The position numbers and the translations under genes are program-made. Of a stretch of DNA of 41,936 nt, positions 1-8,232 are shown piece by piece (positions within the stretch are counted from its first letter, which is position 1; each line of letters begins with the position of its first letter). Under the pieces are notes generated by a model, which saw only the letters and a program-made list of their open reading frames with translations, made no database searches and had not been told where the DNA came from. Source of the DNA: CAZZKJ01 sp964654695 (GTDB lineage Bacteria > Krumholzibacteriota > Krumholzibacteriia > WVZY01); contig CAZZKJ010000020.1 in assembly GCA_964654695.1 (NCBI GenBank), forward strand, positions 1 through 41,936, given 5' to 3'.

Positions 1-1869
1 AGGTTTGAACGCGTGCTGCAGGTGTGGAGTCGTCGCAAGAAGAACAATCCTATGCTGATCGGCGAGCCCGGGGTCGGCAAAACCGCCATCGCCGAAGGAT
101 TGGCGCAGGCAATCGTGGAGAACAAGGTTCCAGAAGTTCTGAAAGATAAAAGGATATGTACTCTCGATCTCGCATCTGTTGTGGCGGGAACAAAATACAG
201 AGGACAGTTCGAGGAACGTCTTAAATTAATAATAAATGAAATAAGAGAGTCCGACGAGGCGGTTATTTTTATAGATGAAATTCATACAATTGTCGGAGCC
301 GGCGGGGCCGAGGGCGCCATCGATGCATCCAACATGTTAAAACCCGCATTGGCCAGGGGTGAACTTCAGTGCATAGGCGCGACCACTCTGGATGAGTTCA
401 GAAAACATATAGAAAAAGATGGTGCCTTGGAGAGAAGATTTCAACCCATTCTCATCAATCCTCCTACTGAAGAAGAAACCGTTCAGATCATATTTGGACT
501 ACGGGATAAGTATGAAGCCCACCACCGGGTCAAGATAAAGGATGAGGCGGTGCGTGCTTCCGTGTACCTGTCTCAAAGGTATATCCACGACCGGTTTCTT
601 CCCGACAAGGCTATTGACGTAATCGATGAAGCCGGTTCACGCGCACGATTATCAGCGGTAACCGTTCCCACTGAACTGCAGGACCTTGAACAGCAAATAG
701 AGGATCTTTCGCGCGAAAAAGAATCCGCCATACAGGCCCAGGAGTTTGAAAAAGCCGCCGGGTTTCGCGACAATGAGAAAGAACTAAAAGCTAAACTGAC
801 CGAAATGAGAAAAACCTGGAACGAAAGCAAGCATGCTGAGGAAGCAGTTGTGGACGGGCCCGATATAGCCGAAGTGGTTTCTTTGATGACGGGTGTCCCC
901 GTTTCCGAAGTTCAAGAAGAAGAGACTGAAAAACTGCTTCGCCTGGAGGAAGAGCTGCGCAAACGTCTCGTGGGTCAAGAAGAGGCCGTAATAGCGGTTT
1001 CAAAGGCCGTCAGGCGCAACCGCGCGGGACTTCGCGATCCAAAAAGGCCGATAGGCAGTTTTGTTTTTCTGGGCCCCACCGGAGTGGGTAAAACAGAACT
1101 GGCCAGGGTTCTCGCCGAACTCTTGTTTGAATCCGAGGATGCCCTGGTGCGAATCGATATGTCCGAGTACATGGAGAAGTTCTCGGTCTCCCGGCTCATC
1201 GGTGCTCCTCCCGGCTACGTTGGATATGACGAAGGAGGGCAGTTGACTGAGAAAGTCCGGCGCAAACCTTACAGCGTTATTCTCCTCGACGAGATCGAAA
1301 AAGCTCATTCCGATGTATTCAACATTCTTTTGCAGGTGATGGAAGAAGGTCAGCTGACCGATAATTACGGGCGCAGAGTGGATTTCAGGAACACGGTGCT
1401 TATAATGACCTCAAATGTAGGTTGCAGGGAGGTCAAGACCGGCAAAAGCCTTGGCTTCGTACTGGAAAGCCCGTCTTCATCCTACTCCAACATGAAATCG
1501 CAGCTGATGGAATCATTGAAGAAGACATTCAACCCGGAGTTTTTAAACAGGCTGGATGATACCATCGTATTCAAATCCCTGGGCAAAAAGGAAATGGGGA
1601 AAATTGTGGACATAATGCTTGGTGATTTCATGAAACGCCTGCAGGTCCTGGACATGGAAATAAAGTTCACCAAGGACTCGAAATCGTTCCTCATGGAAAG
1701 GGGATTCGATCCGGCTCTCGGCGCCCGGCCTCTGAGGCGGGCCATTCAGCGGTTTCTTGAAGATCCTTTGAGCGAACTCCTTTTGAGAAAAGGGGTGAAC
1801 AAAGAAGCCGAGATCCATGTCGGTGTTGCTAAGAATCAGTTGAATTTCGAAGTCGTGGCGAAAGCCTGA
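1..1869 (+). CDS. clpC: ClpC-type AAA+ protease ATPase, 5' part missing
   Basis: This is the unfoldase subunit of a Clp protease; it uses ATP to unfold proteins and feed them to ClpP in the cytoplasm. The frame is open from base 1, so the gene begins outside the window; roughly the first 190 residues (the N domain) are missing compared with the usual 810-850. Visible in order are Walker A GEPGVGKT (about base 61), Walker B with FIDEIHT (about base 270), a UVR-type coiled region (about 680-800, LEQQIEDL to FEKAAGFR), second Walker A GPTGVGKT (about 1075), ILLDEIEKAH (about 1280), and the C-terminal D2-small domain with NPEFLNRLDD and GARPLRRAI. The UVR motif separates ClpC from ClpA and ClpB. 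A terminator follows closely. No oddity seen. Confidence 0.96.
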   Translation, partial: RFERVLQVWSRRKKNNPMLIGEPGVGKTAIAEGLAQAIVENKVPEVLKDKRICTLDLASVVAGTKYRGQFEERLKLIINEIRESDEAVIFIDEIHTIVGAGGAEGAIDASNMLKPALARGELQCIGATTLDEFRKHIEKDGALERRFQPILINPPTEEETVQIIFGLRDKYEAHHRVKIKDEAVRASVYLSQRYIHDRFLPDKAIDVIDEAGSRARLSAVTVPTELQDLEQQIEDLSREKESAIQAQEFEKAAGFRDNEKELKAKLTEMRKTWNESKHAEEAVVDGPDIAEVVSLMTGVPVSEVQEEETEKLLRLEEELRKRLVGQEEAVIAVSKAVRRNRAGLRDPKRPIGSFVFLGPTGVGKTELARVLAELLFESEDALVRIDMSEYMEKFSVSRLIGAPPGYVGYDEGGQLTEKVRRKPYSVILLDEIEKAHSDVFNILLQVMEEGQLTDNYGRRVDFRNTVLIMTSNVGCREVKTGKSLGFVLESPSSSYSNMKSQLMESLKKTFNPEFLNRLDDTIVFKSLGKKEMGKIVDIMLGDFMKRLQVLDMEIKFTKDSKSFLMERGFDPALGARPLRRAIQRFLEDPLSELLLRKGVNKEAEIHVGVAKNQLNFEVVAKA

Positions 1870-1916
1870 GTTCAGGCGCAGACGGCTTTGTAAGTAAATG
1901 TCTTATAAAGAATTGC

Positions 1917-1948
1917 AAAAAACCCCTGATCGTTTTCAGGGGTTTTTT
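1917..1948 (+). terminator. Rho-independent terminator after clpC
   Basis: A 7-bp stem CCCCTGA/TCAGGGG (1923-1929 with 1936-1942) with a 6-base loop is extended by six A-T pairs and ends in six T residues (1943-1948). It lies about 50 bases after the clpC stop and before the bamA promoter. The A/T flanks make it potentially active in both directions. Confidence 0.92.
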
Positions 1949-1951
1949 ATA

Positions 1952-1980
1952 TTTACAGGTATAAGGCTCTATGCTAGGAT
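1952..1980 (+). promoter_or_regulatory. Candidate sigma70 promoter for the bamA-lpx run
   Basis: TTTACA (1952-1957) and TAGGAT (1975-1980) are separated by exactly 17 bases. They match the -35 and -10 consensus at 5 of 6 and 4 of 6 positions. The site lies right after the clpC terminator and leaves a leader of about 30 bases before bamA. Inferred from sequence only. Confidence 0.55.
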
Positions 1981-2019
1981 GCCCCTGATTGGACCTGCGG
2001 ACAGCCGGTCAGTTATTGA

Positions 2020-4284
2020 ATGAAATCGATTATGAAAAAATTGGCCGTTTATATTATCTGGTGCGGCTTTATGCTGCATATTTTTATGTGCGATGCTGGC
2101 GCCGCCTCAAAGATATTAAAAGTCGAGATTACGGGCAACAGCCACGTTTCGACGGAGAAGATTCTGCGCGTACTCAGAATTAACATTGGGGGTGAATACA
2201 ACGAAGATGAATTCAAACTGGCGTTAAAAAGGCTGTTTGCAACCAAAGAATTTTCTGATGTATCCGGGTACAAGACACCTGCCGGTTCGAATGTGAGTCT
2301 TGAGATCGCAGTCAAGGAATACTTGACGGTGAACGAAGTTCGTTTCGAAGGATTGGATCATATAAGCGAAGAAGACGCGCTGAAAGAAATCGCGATGAAA
2401 AAAGGCTCTTTCATGAGACCCTCGATGGTTTCAGCGGATAAGGATGCGATAATTGCGCTTTACAAGGATAAAGGCTATTTCAGGGCTGCGGCGGACGATT
2501 CCCTCGCCAGGGAAAAGAATGAAAACATTCTGATTTACAAAATAGTACCCGGCAATAAGGTGTCAATAAAGCATATAGATTTTTTTGGAAACGGTGCGCT
2601 CAATTCCGATCGGATCAAGGGTGTAATGAAAAGCAAAGAAGACAGATGGTGGCGGGGGGCGGAATTCAAACCGAAAGTTCTCGAAGAAGATGATGAGAGT
2701 ATTATAAACATCTACCGGCAGAACGGCTTTTTGGATGCCGCCATAACTGACAAGGAATTGGTTTTCTCAGAGAACGGCAAGGATTTGGATATTTTCATCA
2801 CCGTAGACGAAGGCCTGCAGTACAAGGTAGGCAAAATAGCGTGGCATGGGAACACCATAATAAAAGATAAAGAAATAAAACCCTATGTAATTCTTTCTGA
2901 GGGCAATGTTTTCAATGAAGCGGCTTTTACAGATATCCAGCTGGCCATAAGCACGCTATACTGGGACAGGGGTTATATCTACAATTCAGTAACTCCAATA
3001 AAAAAACTCAGGGACCGCATTGTCGATTCCGATCTGGAGATCTTCGAAGGCACGCCGGCGCACATTAAAGAAATCAAAATAGAGGGCAATACCAAGACTT
3101 CCGAAAGGGTGATAAGAAGGGAATTGGTCGTATCTCCGGGCGATGTTTTTCTTCGCCCCCGTCTGGTCCGGTCGCTGCGCGAGGTTTTCAATCTGGGATT
3201 TTTTGAAGGGCCTCCGGATGTGAACCCGACTCCGGCCAACGAAGAGGGTGATGTTGATATTACCATAAAAGTAAAAGAAAAGCAGACCGGCCAGTTTCGC
3301 CTCGGTGCCGGTTTTTCTGAACTCAACTCGGTCAGCGGATTTTTTGGTATAACCGAGCCCAATTTTCTGGGAAGAGGCCAGAGGGTTGGTATCGATTGGG
3401 AATTTTCAAAATACCGCCAGAACATCGATTTGCGTTTCACCGAACCCTGGCTCATGGGTACCCCCACCGAGCTCAGCGTGAATTTGTACAACACGGTACA
3501 GAACCGGGTGAGTCAGCAGTTTTATGACGATCGCCGCAAGGGTTTCTCGATCAGACTCGGAAGACCTTTCCCGTGGTTCGATTACACTACGATATATGGG
3601 CGATATCGCTTTGAATCTGTTGAACTTATGAATTTTTCGCTTGGATACACAGGCCCGCTCGTTGACATCCACTGGCCGCAGAAAACCAGTTCTACGGCGA
3701 TTACCCTGGCCAGGAATTCGACCGACAGCCCTTTTCATCCATCCACGGGTACATCCTCGTTATTCACGGCCGAATGGAACGGAGGGGCCCTCGGCGGAGA
3801 CGCTGATTTTCAGAAGTACGAAGCAGCTTTTTCCTGGTATACTCCTCTCTTCTGGAAGTTCGTTCTTGAAATGAAATTCCAGACGGGCATTCTTGACGGG
3901 TATAAGAGACCGTCGCAGGTGCCGGATTATGAGCTTTTCAGGCTCGGAGGCAACCGGAGGTACGGCGTTCGGGGCTATGATTATTACGAAATAATACCGG
4001 ACGGCAATCCTGAGTTCATAGGCGGCCGCTACATGCAGCTTTTGTCTTACCAGGCATCTTATGAACTCGCACCTTCAATATATGCACTTCTGTTCTTCGA
4101 CAGCGGAAATACGTGGAACAGCTTTCGCGGAGCGGATTTGTTCGATCTGAAAAAAGGAATTGGCGCCGGAATCAGATTCGAGCTGCCAATGCTGGGCACC
4201 GTGGGCTTGGATTACGGATATGGTTTCGATAAGAAAGGCGGAGGCGGTTGGGAACCTCATATATCTTTCGGCGGCATGTTTTAG
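2020..4284 (+). CDS. bamA: Outer membrane protein assembly factor BamA (Omp85)
   Basis: BamA is the central subunit of the BAM complex, which folds beta-barrel proteins into the outer membrane. The 754-residue product has an N-terminal signal peptide (MKKLAVYIIW core), five POTRA-like repeats over about residues 28-425 (the last beginning near AHIKEIKIEGNTKTSE), and a barrel of about 325 residues. The conserved VRGY motif of the Omp85 substrate loop is present, and the protein ends in Phe, as expected for a beta-signal. Length is close to the usual 750-810. No good Shine-Dalgarno precedes ATG 2020, and ATG 2032 is an equally possible start. ompH/skp follows after 44 bases, the classical bamA-skp order. 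Confidence 0.96.
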   Translation: MKSIMKKLAVYIIWCGFMLHIFMCDAGAASKILKVEITGNSHVSTEKILRVLRINIGGEYNEDEFKLALKRLFATKEFSDVSGYKTPAGSNVSLEIAVKEYLTVNEVRFEGLDHISEEDALKEIAMKKGSFMRPSMVSADKDAIIALYKDKGYFRAAADDSLAREKNENILIYKIVPGNKVSIKHIDFFGNGALNSDRIKGVMKSKEDRWWRGAEFKPKVLEEDDESIINIYRQNGFLDAAITDKELVFSENGKDLDIFITVDEGLQYKVGKIAWHGNTIIKDKEIKPYVILSEGNVFNEAAFTDIQLAISTLYWDRGYIYNSVTPIKKLRDRIVDSDLEIFEGTPAHIKEIKIEGNTKTSERVIRRELVVSPGDVFLRPRLVRSLREVFNLGFFEGPPDVNPTPANEEGDVDITIKVKEKQTGQFRLGAGFSELNSVSGFFGITEPNFLGRGQRVGIDWEFSKYRQNIDLRFTEPWLMGTPTELSVNLYNTVQNRVSQQFYDDRRKGFSIRLGRPFPWFDYTTIYGRYRFESVELMNFSLGYTGPLVDIHWPQKTSSTAITLARNSTDSPFHPSTGTSSLFTAEWNGGALGGDADFQKYEAAFSWYTPLFWKFVLEMKFQTGILDGYKRPSQVPDYELFRLGGNRRYGVRGYDYYEIIPDGNPEFIGGRYMQLLSYQASYELAPSIYALLFFDSGNTWNSFRGADLFDLKKGIGAGIRFELPMLGTVGLDYGYGFDKKGGGGWEPHISFGGMF

Positions 4285-4328
4285 AAGTCGTCAATTGTTG
4301 AATTCATACAAGCAAAAGGAGCGATAAG

Positions 4329-4865
4329 ATGAAAAAAAAGATGATTTCGCTGGTATTGACCACGGTGTTCCTGGCATCTTGGCCGGCGATATCTTTGCTT
4401 GCCCAGGAAATAAAAATCGGCTACATTGATTCGATTAAAATTTTCGCGGAGTACCAGGAAACACGGGATGCGGAGAACGTTTACAAAAAAGAAGTAGAAA
4501 CCTGGAAAGCACAGGCCGCCAGAATGGAACAGGAAATCGTCAAGCTTCAAGATGAATTGAAAGCCCAAAGCCTGATGCTGTCCGAGGAAAAACAAAAAGA
4601 AAAACGTCTTACACTCGATCAGAAAATGCAGGAATACCAAAAATTTATGAAAGACACATTTGGAGACGACGGTCTTGCCGCCAAGCGAAATAAAGAACTG
4701 ACACAGCCCATTGTCGAAAAAATAAATAAAATCCTGGAACGTATCGGTAAAGACGAAGGATATTCGGTTATATTCGACGCAGCCAATGCGAATATTGTTT
4801 ACGCGGACAAGGCGTTGGATTTAACGGAAAAAGTCCTTGAAGAACTCAATAAGGTCGGTCAATAG
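4329..4865 (+). CDS. OmpH/Skp family periplasmic chaperone
   Basis: Skp-like chaperones hold unfolded outer-membrane proteins in the periplasm and pass them to BAM. The 178-residue product starts with a clear signal peptide (MKKKM, then a hydrophobic stretch to about residue 25, cleavage near LLAQ-E). It then shows the family start IGYIDSIKIF and a long charged coiled coil (about residues 50-110), and ends with the typical GYSVIFD and NIVYADKALDLTEKVL segments. Length is typical for the family. AGGAG about 8 bases upstream supports the start. The gene sits between bamA and lpxD, as in many diderms, and ends 9 bases before lpxD. Confidence 0.93.
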   Translation: MKKKMISLVLTTVFLASWPAISLLAQEIKIGYIDSIKIFAEYQETRDAENVYKKEVETWKAQAARMEQEIVKLQDELKAQSLMLSEEKQKEKRLTLDQKMQEYQKFMKDTFGDDGLAAKRNKELTQPIVEKINKILERIGKDEGYSVIFDAANANIVYADKALDLTEKVLEELNKVGQ

Positions 4866-4874
4866 GAGATAAAG

Positions 4875-5939
4875 ATGACATCTCGTTGCTTTAGGCTGGG
4901 CGAATTGGCCGATATAGTCGGCGGCGAGCTCAGCGGAAACAGCTCTACAGAGATAAACGGCGTAGCGGGAATCAAAGAAGCGGAAGTTGGCGACATTACT
5001 TTCCTCGCAAATCCTAAATACGAAGAATATCTTGACAAAACTAGGGCTTCGGCGGTTATCGGTCCGAAGGATATCCAGTGCATGAAGCCTTTGATAAGAA
5101 TCGAAAATCCTTATCTCGCATTTCTCAAAGTTTTAACTTTGTTTGCCGAAAAGATTTCATCGAAATACCCCCGCGGTCTTCACGAATCTGCGGTTATAGA
5201 TAGTACCGCCGCAGTCGATGAAAATGTAGCTATGGGTCCGTACTGCCAGGTGGGAAAGAATGCGCGTATTGGCAGAAATTCCACCATCCTTTTCGGAGTT
5301 TTTATAGGCGACAATGCGGAGATCGGCGAAGACTGCCTTATTTATCCCAGCGTTACAATACGTGAAAACAGTCATCTCGGGAACCGCGTCATTCTTCACC
5401 CCGGAGTGGTTATAGGGGCGGATGGATTTGGGTTCGCCAAGGACGGCTGCCTGAATCAGAAAATCCCCCAAATAGGCCGCGTGATAATAGAAGATGATGT
5501 CGAAATAGGAGCTAATTCGACAATTGACCGGGCTACCACGGGGATAACGAAGATATGCCGAGGATCCAAAATAGATAATCTCGTACAGGTGGCCCATAAT
5601 GTAACTGTCGGGGAGAACAGCATCATTGCCGCCCAGGCCGGAATCTCAGGCAGCACCGAATTGGGGACAAATGTAGTACTGGGTGGCCAGGCCGGGCTGG
5701 TGGGGCATATTAAGATTGGCGACGGAGCTATGATCGGCGCGCAGGCCGGTGTTACCAAGTCGATCCCGCCGGAAATCCAGGTGTCAGGATATCCTGCCAG
5801 GGAACATGGAAAATCAAAGAAAATATACGCTTATACATCCAAGCTGCCAGATCTGGTAAAACGCTTGAGGGAACTCGAAGCGAAGGTGGCCGCGCTCGAA
5901 AAAGGGGAATTGCTTGATAAGACAGCAAAGAACGATTAA
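4875..5939 (+). CDS. lpxD: UDP-3-O-acylglucosamine N-acyltransferase LpxD
   Basis: LpxD adds the second 3-hydroxyacyl chain, from acyl-ACP to the 2-amino group of UDP-3-O-acyl-glucosamine, in cytoplasmic lipid A synthesis. The 354-residue product has the N-terminal uridine-binding domain (residues 1-100) followed by a left-handed beta helix of hexapeptide repeats (about 105-320). The expected catalytic His lies in VAHNVTVGENSI, followed by AAQAGISGS. A short helical C-terminal tail is present (LRELEAKVAALEKG). AGGAGATAAAG upstream gives a strong ribosome site. Its last 26 bases overlap lpxC-fabZ, which suggests coupled translation. Confidence 0.96.
   Translation: MTSRCFRLGELADIVGGELSGNSSTEINGVAGIKEAEVGDITFLANPKYEEYLDKTRASAVIGPKDIQCMKPLIRIENPYLAFLKVLTLFAEKISSKYPRGLHESAVIDSTAAVDENVAMGPYCQVGKNARIGRNSTILFGVFIGDNAEIGEDCLIYPSVTIRENSHLGNRVILHPGVVIGADGFGFAKDGCLNQKIPQIGRVIIEDDVEIGANSTIDRATTGITKICRGSKIDNLVQVAHNVTVGENSIIAAQAGISGSTELGTNVVLGGQAGLVGHIKIGDGAMIGAQAGVTKSIPPEIQVSGYPAREHGKSKKIYAYTSKLPDLVKRLRELEAKVAALEKGELLDKTAKND
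5901..5916 (+). promoter_or_regulatory. Ribosome binding site fixing a TTG start for lpxC-fabZ
   Basis: AAAGGGGA (5901-5908) inside the end of lpxD precedes TTG at 5914-5916. Translation from this TTG gives MIRQQRTI, which aligns with the usual LpxC N terminus (MIKQRTL in E. coli). No ATG in this frame would keep the conserved start, so the TTG is well supported. Confidence 0.8.
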
Positions 5940-7227
5940 CGGCGAATTCACCATAACCGGTGTCGGCATACATACTGGCGAAGAAGTATCGCTAACTTTC
6001 AAACCTTCCCCTCCGGGTGCGGGCATAAAGTTCATAAAACAGATCGACGGCGGCCGCGTGGAAATCCCCGCGGATATTACCAGCCTTCCGGACAAACCCT
6101 CCTCCGCCCGCAATACGACTCTTGCCTCCGGTCAAACGGAGATTTTTACGGTTGAACACATTTTGGCTATATGCTACGGACTGCAAATCGATAATTTGGA
6201 TATAGAGATCAAGGGCAACGAACCGCCTGAACCTCCCGGGGGTAATTATGATTTGTTCGCCGCCGAATTCAACAAGGTCGGATTCAAGAACCAGGGTGTT
6301 CCGGTCAATATGCTTGAACTGGATAGGGTGGTTAGTTTCTCCGACGGAGACATAGAAATCTACGCCTTTCCCTCCAGCGAGTTCAAGATGAGTTTTACCA
6401 TTGACTACAAGAACAAGCATCTGGGCACTCAATTTGCCTCGGTAGCGGTAACTCCGGAATCGTTCGTTAAAGAGATTGCTCCGGCAAGGACTTTTGCCCT
6501 ATGGGATGAAGTCGAAAAACTCCGCAGCATGGGATTGATTAAAGGTGGGAGCCTGGAAAACGCGGTGGTTTTCAACGAAGACGGCTTGATGAACGAAGAA
6601 CCTCTGAGATTTCAAAATGAATGCGCCAGGCATAAACTCCTCGATTTGATGGGAGATTTGTCCCTGATCGGTGCACCGATAAAAGCCCATATTCATGCCG
6701 TTAAGTCCGGCCATTTATCGAATATAGAATTCGTCAGGAAGCTCTGGAAATTTAAGGAGAATAAGAAAAAGACAGGAACCATGAGCGATGCGGGGTATTG
6801 GGACATCAACCTCATACAGAAAATCATGCCCCACCGCTATCCGTTTCTTCTGGTTGACAGGATAATAGAACTGGTAGACAAAAAGCGCGTAGTTGGAATA
6901 AAGAATGTAACAATAAATGAACATTTTTTTATAGGTCATTTCCCGGGGCATCCAATTATGCCCGCCGTGTTGATAATAGAGGCGATGGCCCAGGCGGGCG
7001 GCGTGCTTTTATTGAGCAGTGTTGATAATCCCGGCAATTATCTGGTATATTTTTCTCGGATCGATAAAGCCAGGTTCAGAAAACCGGTGTTGCCCGGAGA
7101 TCAATTAAGATTCGAGCTGGAACTTCTCACCCTGAGGCGGCGCGTCTGCAAAATGCAGGGACATGCGTACGTGGGTGACGATCTAGTAGCAGAAGCTGAA
7201 CTTCTTTCAACTATTGTAGATAGGTGA
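5914..7227 (+). CDS. lpxC-fabZ: LpxC-FabZ fusion: UDP-3-O-acyl-GlcNAc deacetylase / 3-hydroxyacyl-ACP dehydratase
   Basis: This bifunctional enzyme combines the committed deacetylation of lipid A synthesis with the dehydratase step of fatty-acid elongation. Residues 1-285 are LpxC: zinc ligands His82 (TVEHILA), His240 and Asp244 (RHKLLDLMGD), and the active-site His267 (KSGH). Residues about 300-437 are FabZ: MPHRYPFLLVDRI at 305 and the dyad His342/Glu356 in GHFPGHP...IIEAMAQ, at the family's 14-residue spacing. Both active sites look intact. The fusion is known from Bacteroidetes and relatives. It couples use of 3-hydroxyacyl-ACP for lipid A with its use for phospholipid. The start is TTG, inside lpxD. 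A 125-base gap follows. Confidence 0.96.
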   Translation: MIRQQRTINGEFTITGVGIHTGEEVSLTFKPSPPGAGIKFIKQIDGGRVEIPADITSLPDKPSSARNTTLASGQTEIFTVEHILAICYGLQIDNLDIEIKGNEPPEPPGGNYDLFAAEFNKVGFKNQGVPVNMLELDRVVSFSDGDIEIYAFPSSEFKMSFTIDYKNKHLGTQFASVAVTPESFVKEIAPARTFALWDEVEKLRSMGLIKGGSLENAVVFNEDGLMNEEPLRFQNECARHKLLDLMGDLSLIGAPIKAHIHAVKSGHLSNIEFVRKLWKFKENKKKTGTMSDAGYWDINLIQKIMPHRYPFLLVDRIIELVDKKRVVGIKNVTINEHFFIGHFPGHPIMPAVLIIEAMAQAGGVLLLSSVDNPGNYLVYFSRIDKARFRKPVLPGDQLRFELELLTLRRRVCKMQGHAYVGDDLVAEAELLSTIVDR

Positions 7228-7352
7228 TCCTGCCCCGTATTCCTGGTATTTAAATATCTCATGTGCTATATTCGGTGGCTGAATTGCGGAGGACTATAAT
7301 CCGCAGGATTAAAGAACAATGATTTGCCTGTATAATAGAGTAAGGGGACAAA

Positions 7353-8144
7353 ATGAGCACTGTGCGAACCGCCAATAGAATTCACCCTACAGCCATTGTC
7401 GCTTCGTCGGCGGAGTTGGGAAACAATATCACAATCGGGCCCTATTCGGTCATTGGAGAAAATGTAGTGTTGGGAGATGGCTGCGAAATCAGCAGCAATG
7501 TGCTGATCGACGGCCTGACAAGGATGGGCAGGAACAATCGCGTGTTCCACGGTGCGAGCATCGGAACCGTTCCACAGGATCTAAAGTATTCCGGAGAAGT
7601 AAGCTATGTCGATATCGGAGACGGTAATACTTTTCGCGAGTTCGTTACCGTGAACAGCGCCACAAATCCCGACGAAAAAACGGTGATTGGATCGGCTTGT
7701 TTGATTATGGCGTACGTTCATGTAGCTCACAATTGCGTTATCGGCAATGAAGTTATTTTGGCCAACGCGGTGAACCTGGCCGGGCATGTTGTCATAGATG
7801 ACTTCGCCACCATCGGGGGGTTGACTCCGGTGCATCAGTTCGTCAGGATCGGCAAATACTCTTTTATCGGCGGCGGCAGCCGCATCGAAAAAGACATACC
7901 TCCTTTTGTCAAGGCCGCGGGCAATCCTCCTAACGTATATGGAATCAACAGCATCGGACTGGAACGGAGGGGGTTTACGCCCGAGAGAAAGCAGATGGCC
8001 AAGAAAATCTTCAAGATCCTCTACAGAAGCAATCTCAATGTTTCTCAAGTCCTCGAACAGCTGCGGAACGGGGAGTTCAAAGATCCTGAACGATCGATCG
8101 TTGTTGAGTTTCTCGAGAAATCCGAGCGCGGTATCACCAAATAA
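7353..8144 (+). CDS. lpxA: Acyl-ACP--UDP-N-acetylglucosamine O-acyltransferase LpxA
   Basis: LpxA carries out the first step of lipid A synthesis, transferring a 3-hydroxyacyl chain to UDP-GlcNAc. The 263-residue product (usual length about 260) is a hexapeptide-repeat beta helix from IHPTAIVASSAELG to about residue 190. The catalytic His is in AYVHVAHNCVIGN, followed by a conserved NAVNLAGHVVIDD block and a C-terminal helical domain (GLERRGFTPERKQMAKKIFKILYR). AAGGGGAC (7342-7349) supports ATG 7353. The Gfo/Idh/MocA oxidoreductase next to it raises the possibility that the acceptor sugar is the 3-amino analogue; I cannot tell this from the sequence. Confidence 0.95.
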   Translation: MSTVRTANRIHPTAIVASSAELGNNITIGPYSVIGENVVLGDGCEISSNVLIDGLTRMGRNNRVFHGASIGTVPQDLKYSGEVSYVDIGDGNTFREFVTVNSATNPDEKTVIGSACLIMAYVHVAHNCVIGNEVILANAVNLAGHVVIDDFATIGGLTPVHQFVRIGKYSFIGGGSRIEKDIPPFVKAAGNPPNVYGINSIGLERRGFTPERKQMAKKIFKILYRSNLNVSQVLEQLRNGEFKDPERSIVVEFLEKSERGITK

Positions 8145-8232
8145 TCCTAGAACAACAGGATGAGCTGTTTCCACGTTGATGCGGGTATGTGGTTTTATTA
8201 GCATGCTCAGCTTCAGGGAAGGATCGACTGGG

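Noticed and set aside
2979..3494. 171-codon open frame on the minus strand inside bamA
   Set aside because: Antisense to the BamA POTRA/barrel region with no motif or ribosome site.
7331..7336. Perfect TATAAT just before lpxA
   Set aside because: The predicted transcript would begin inside the lpxA ribosome site and there is no -35 box; another TATAAT at 7295-7300 also lacks one.
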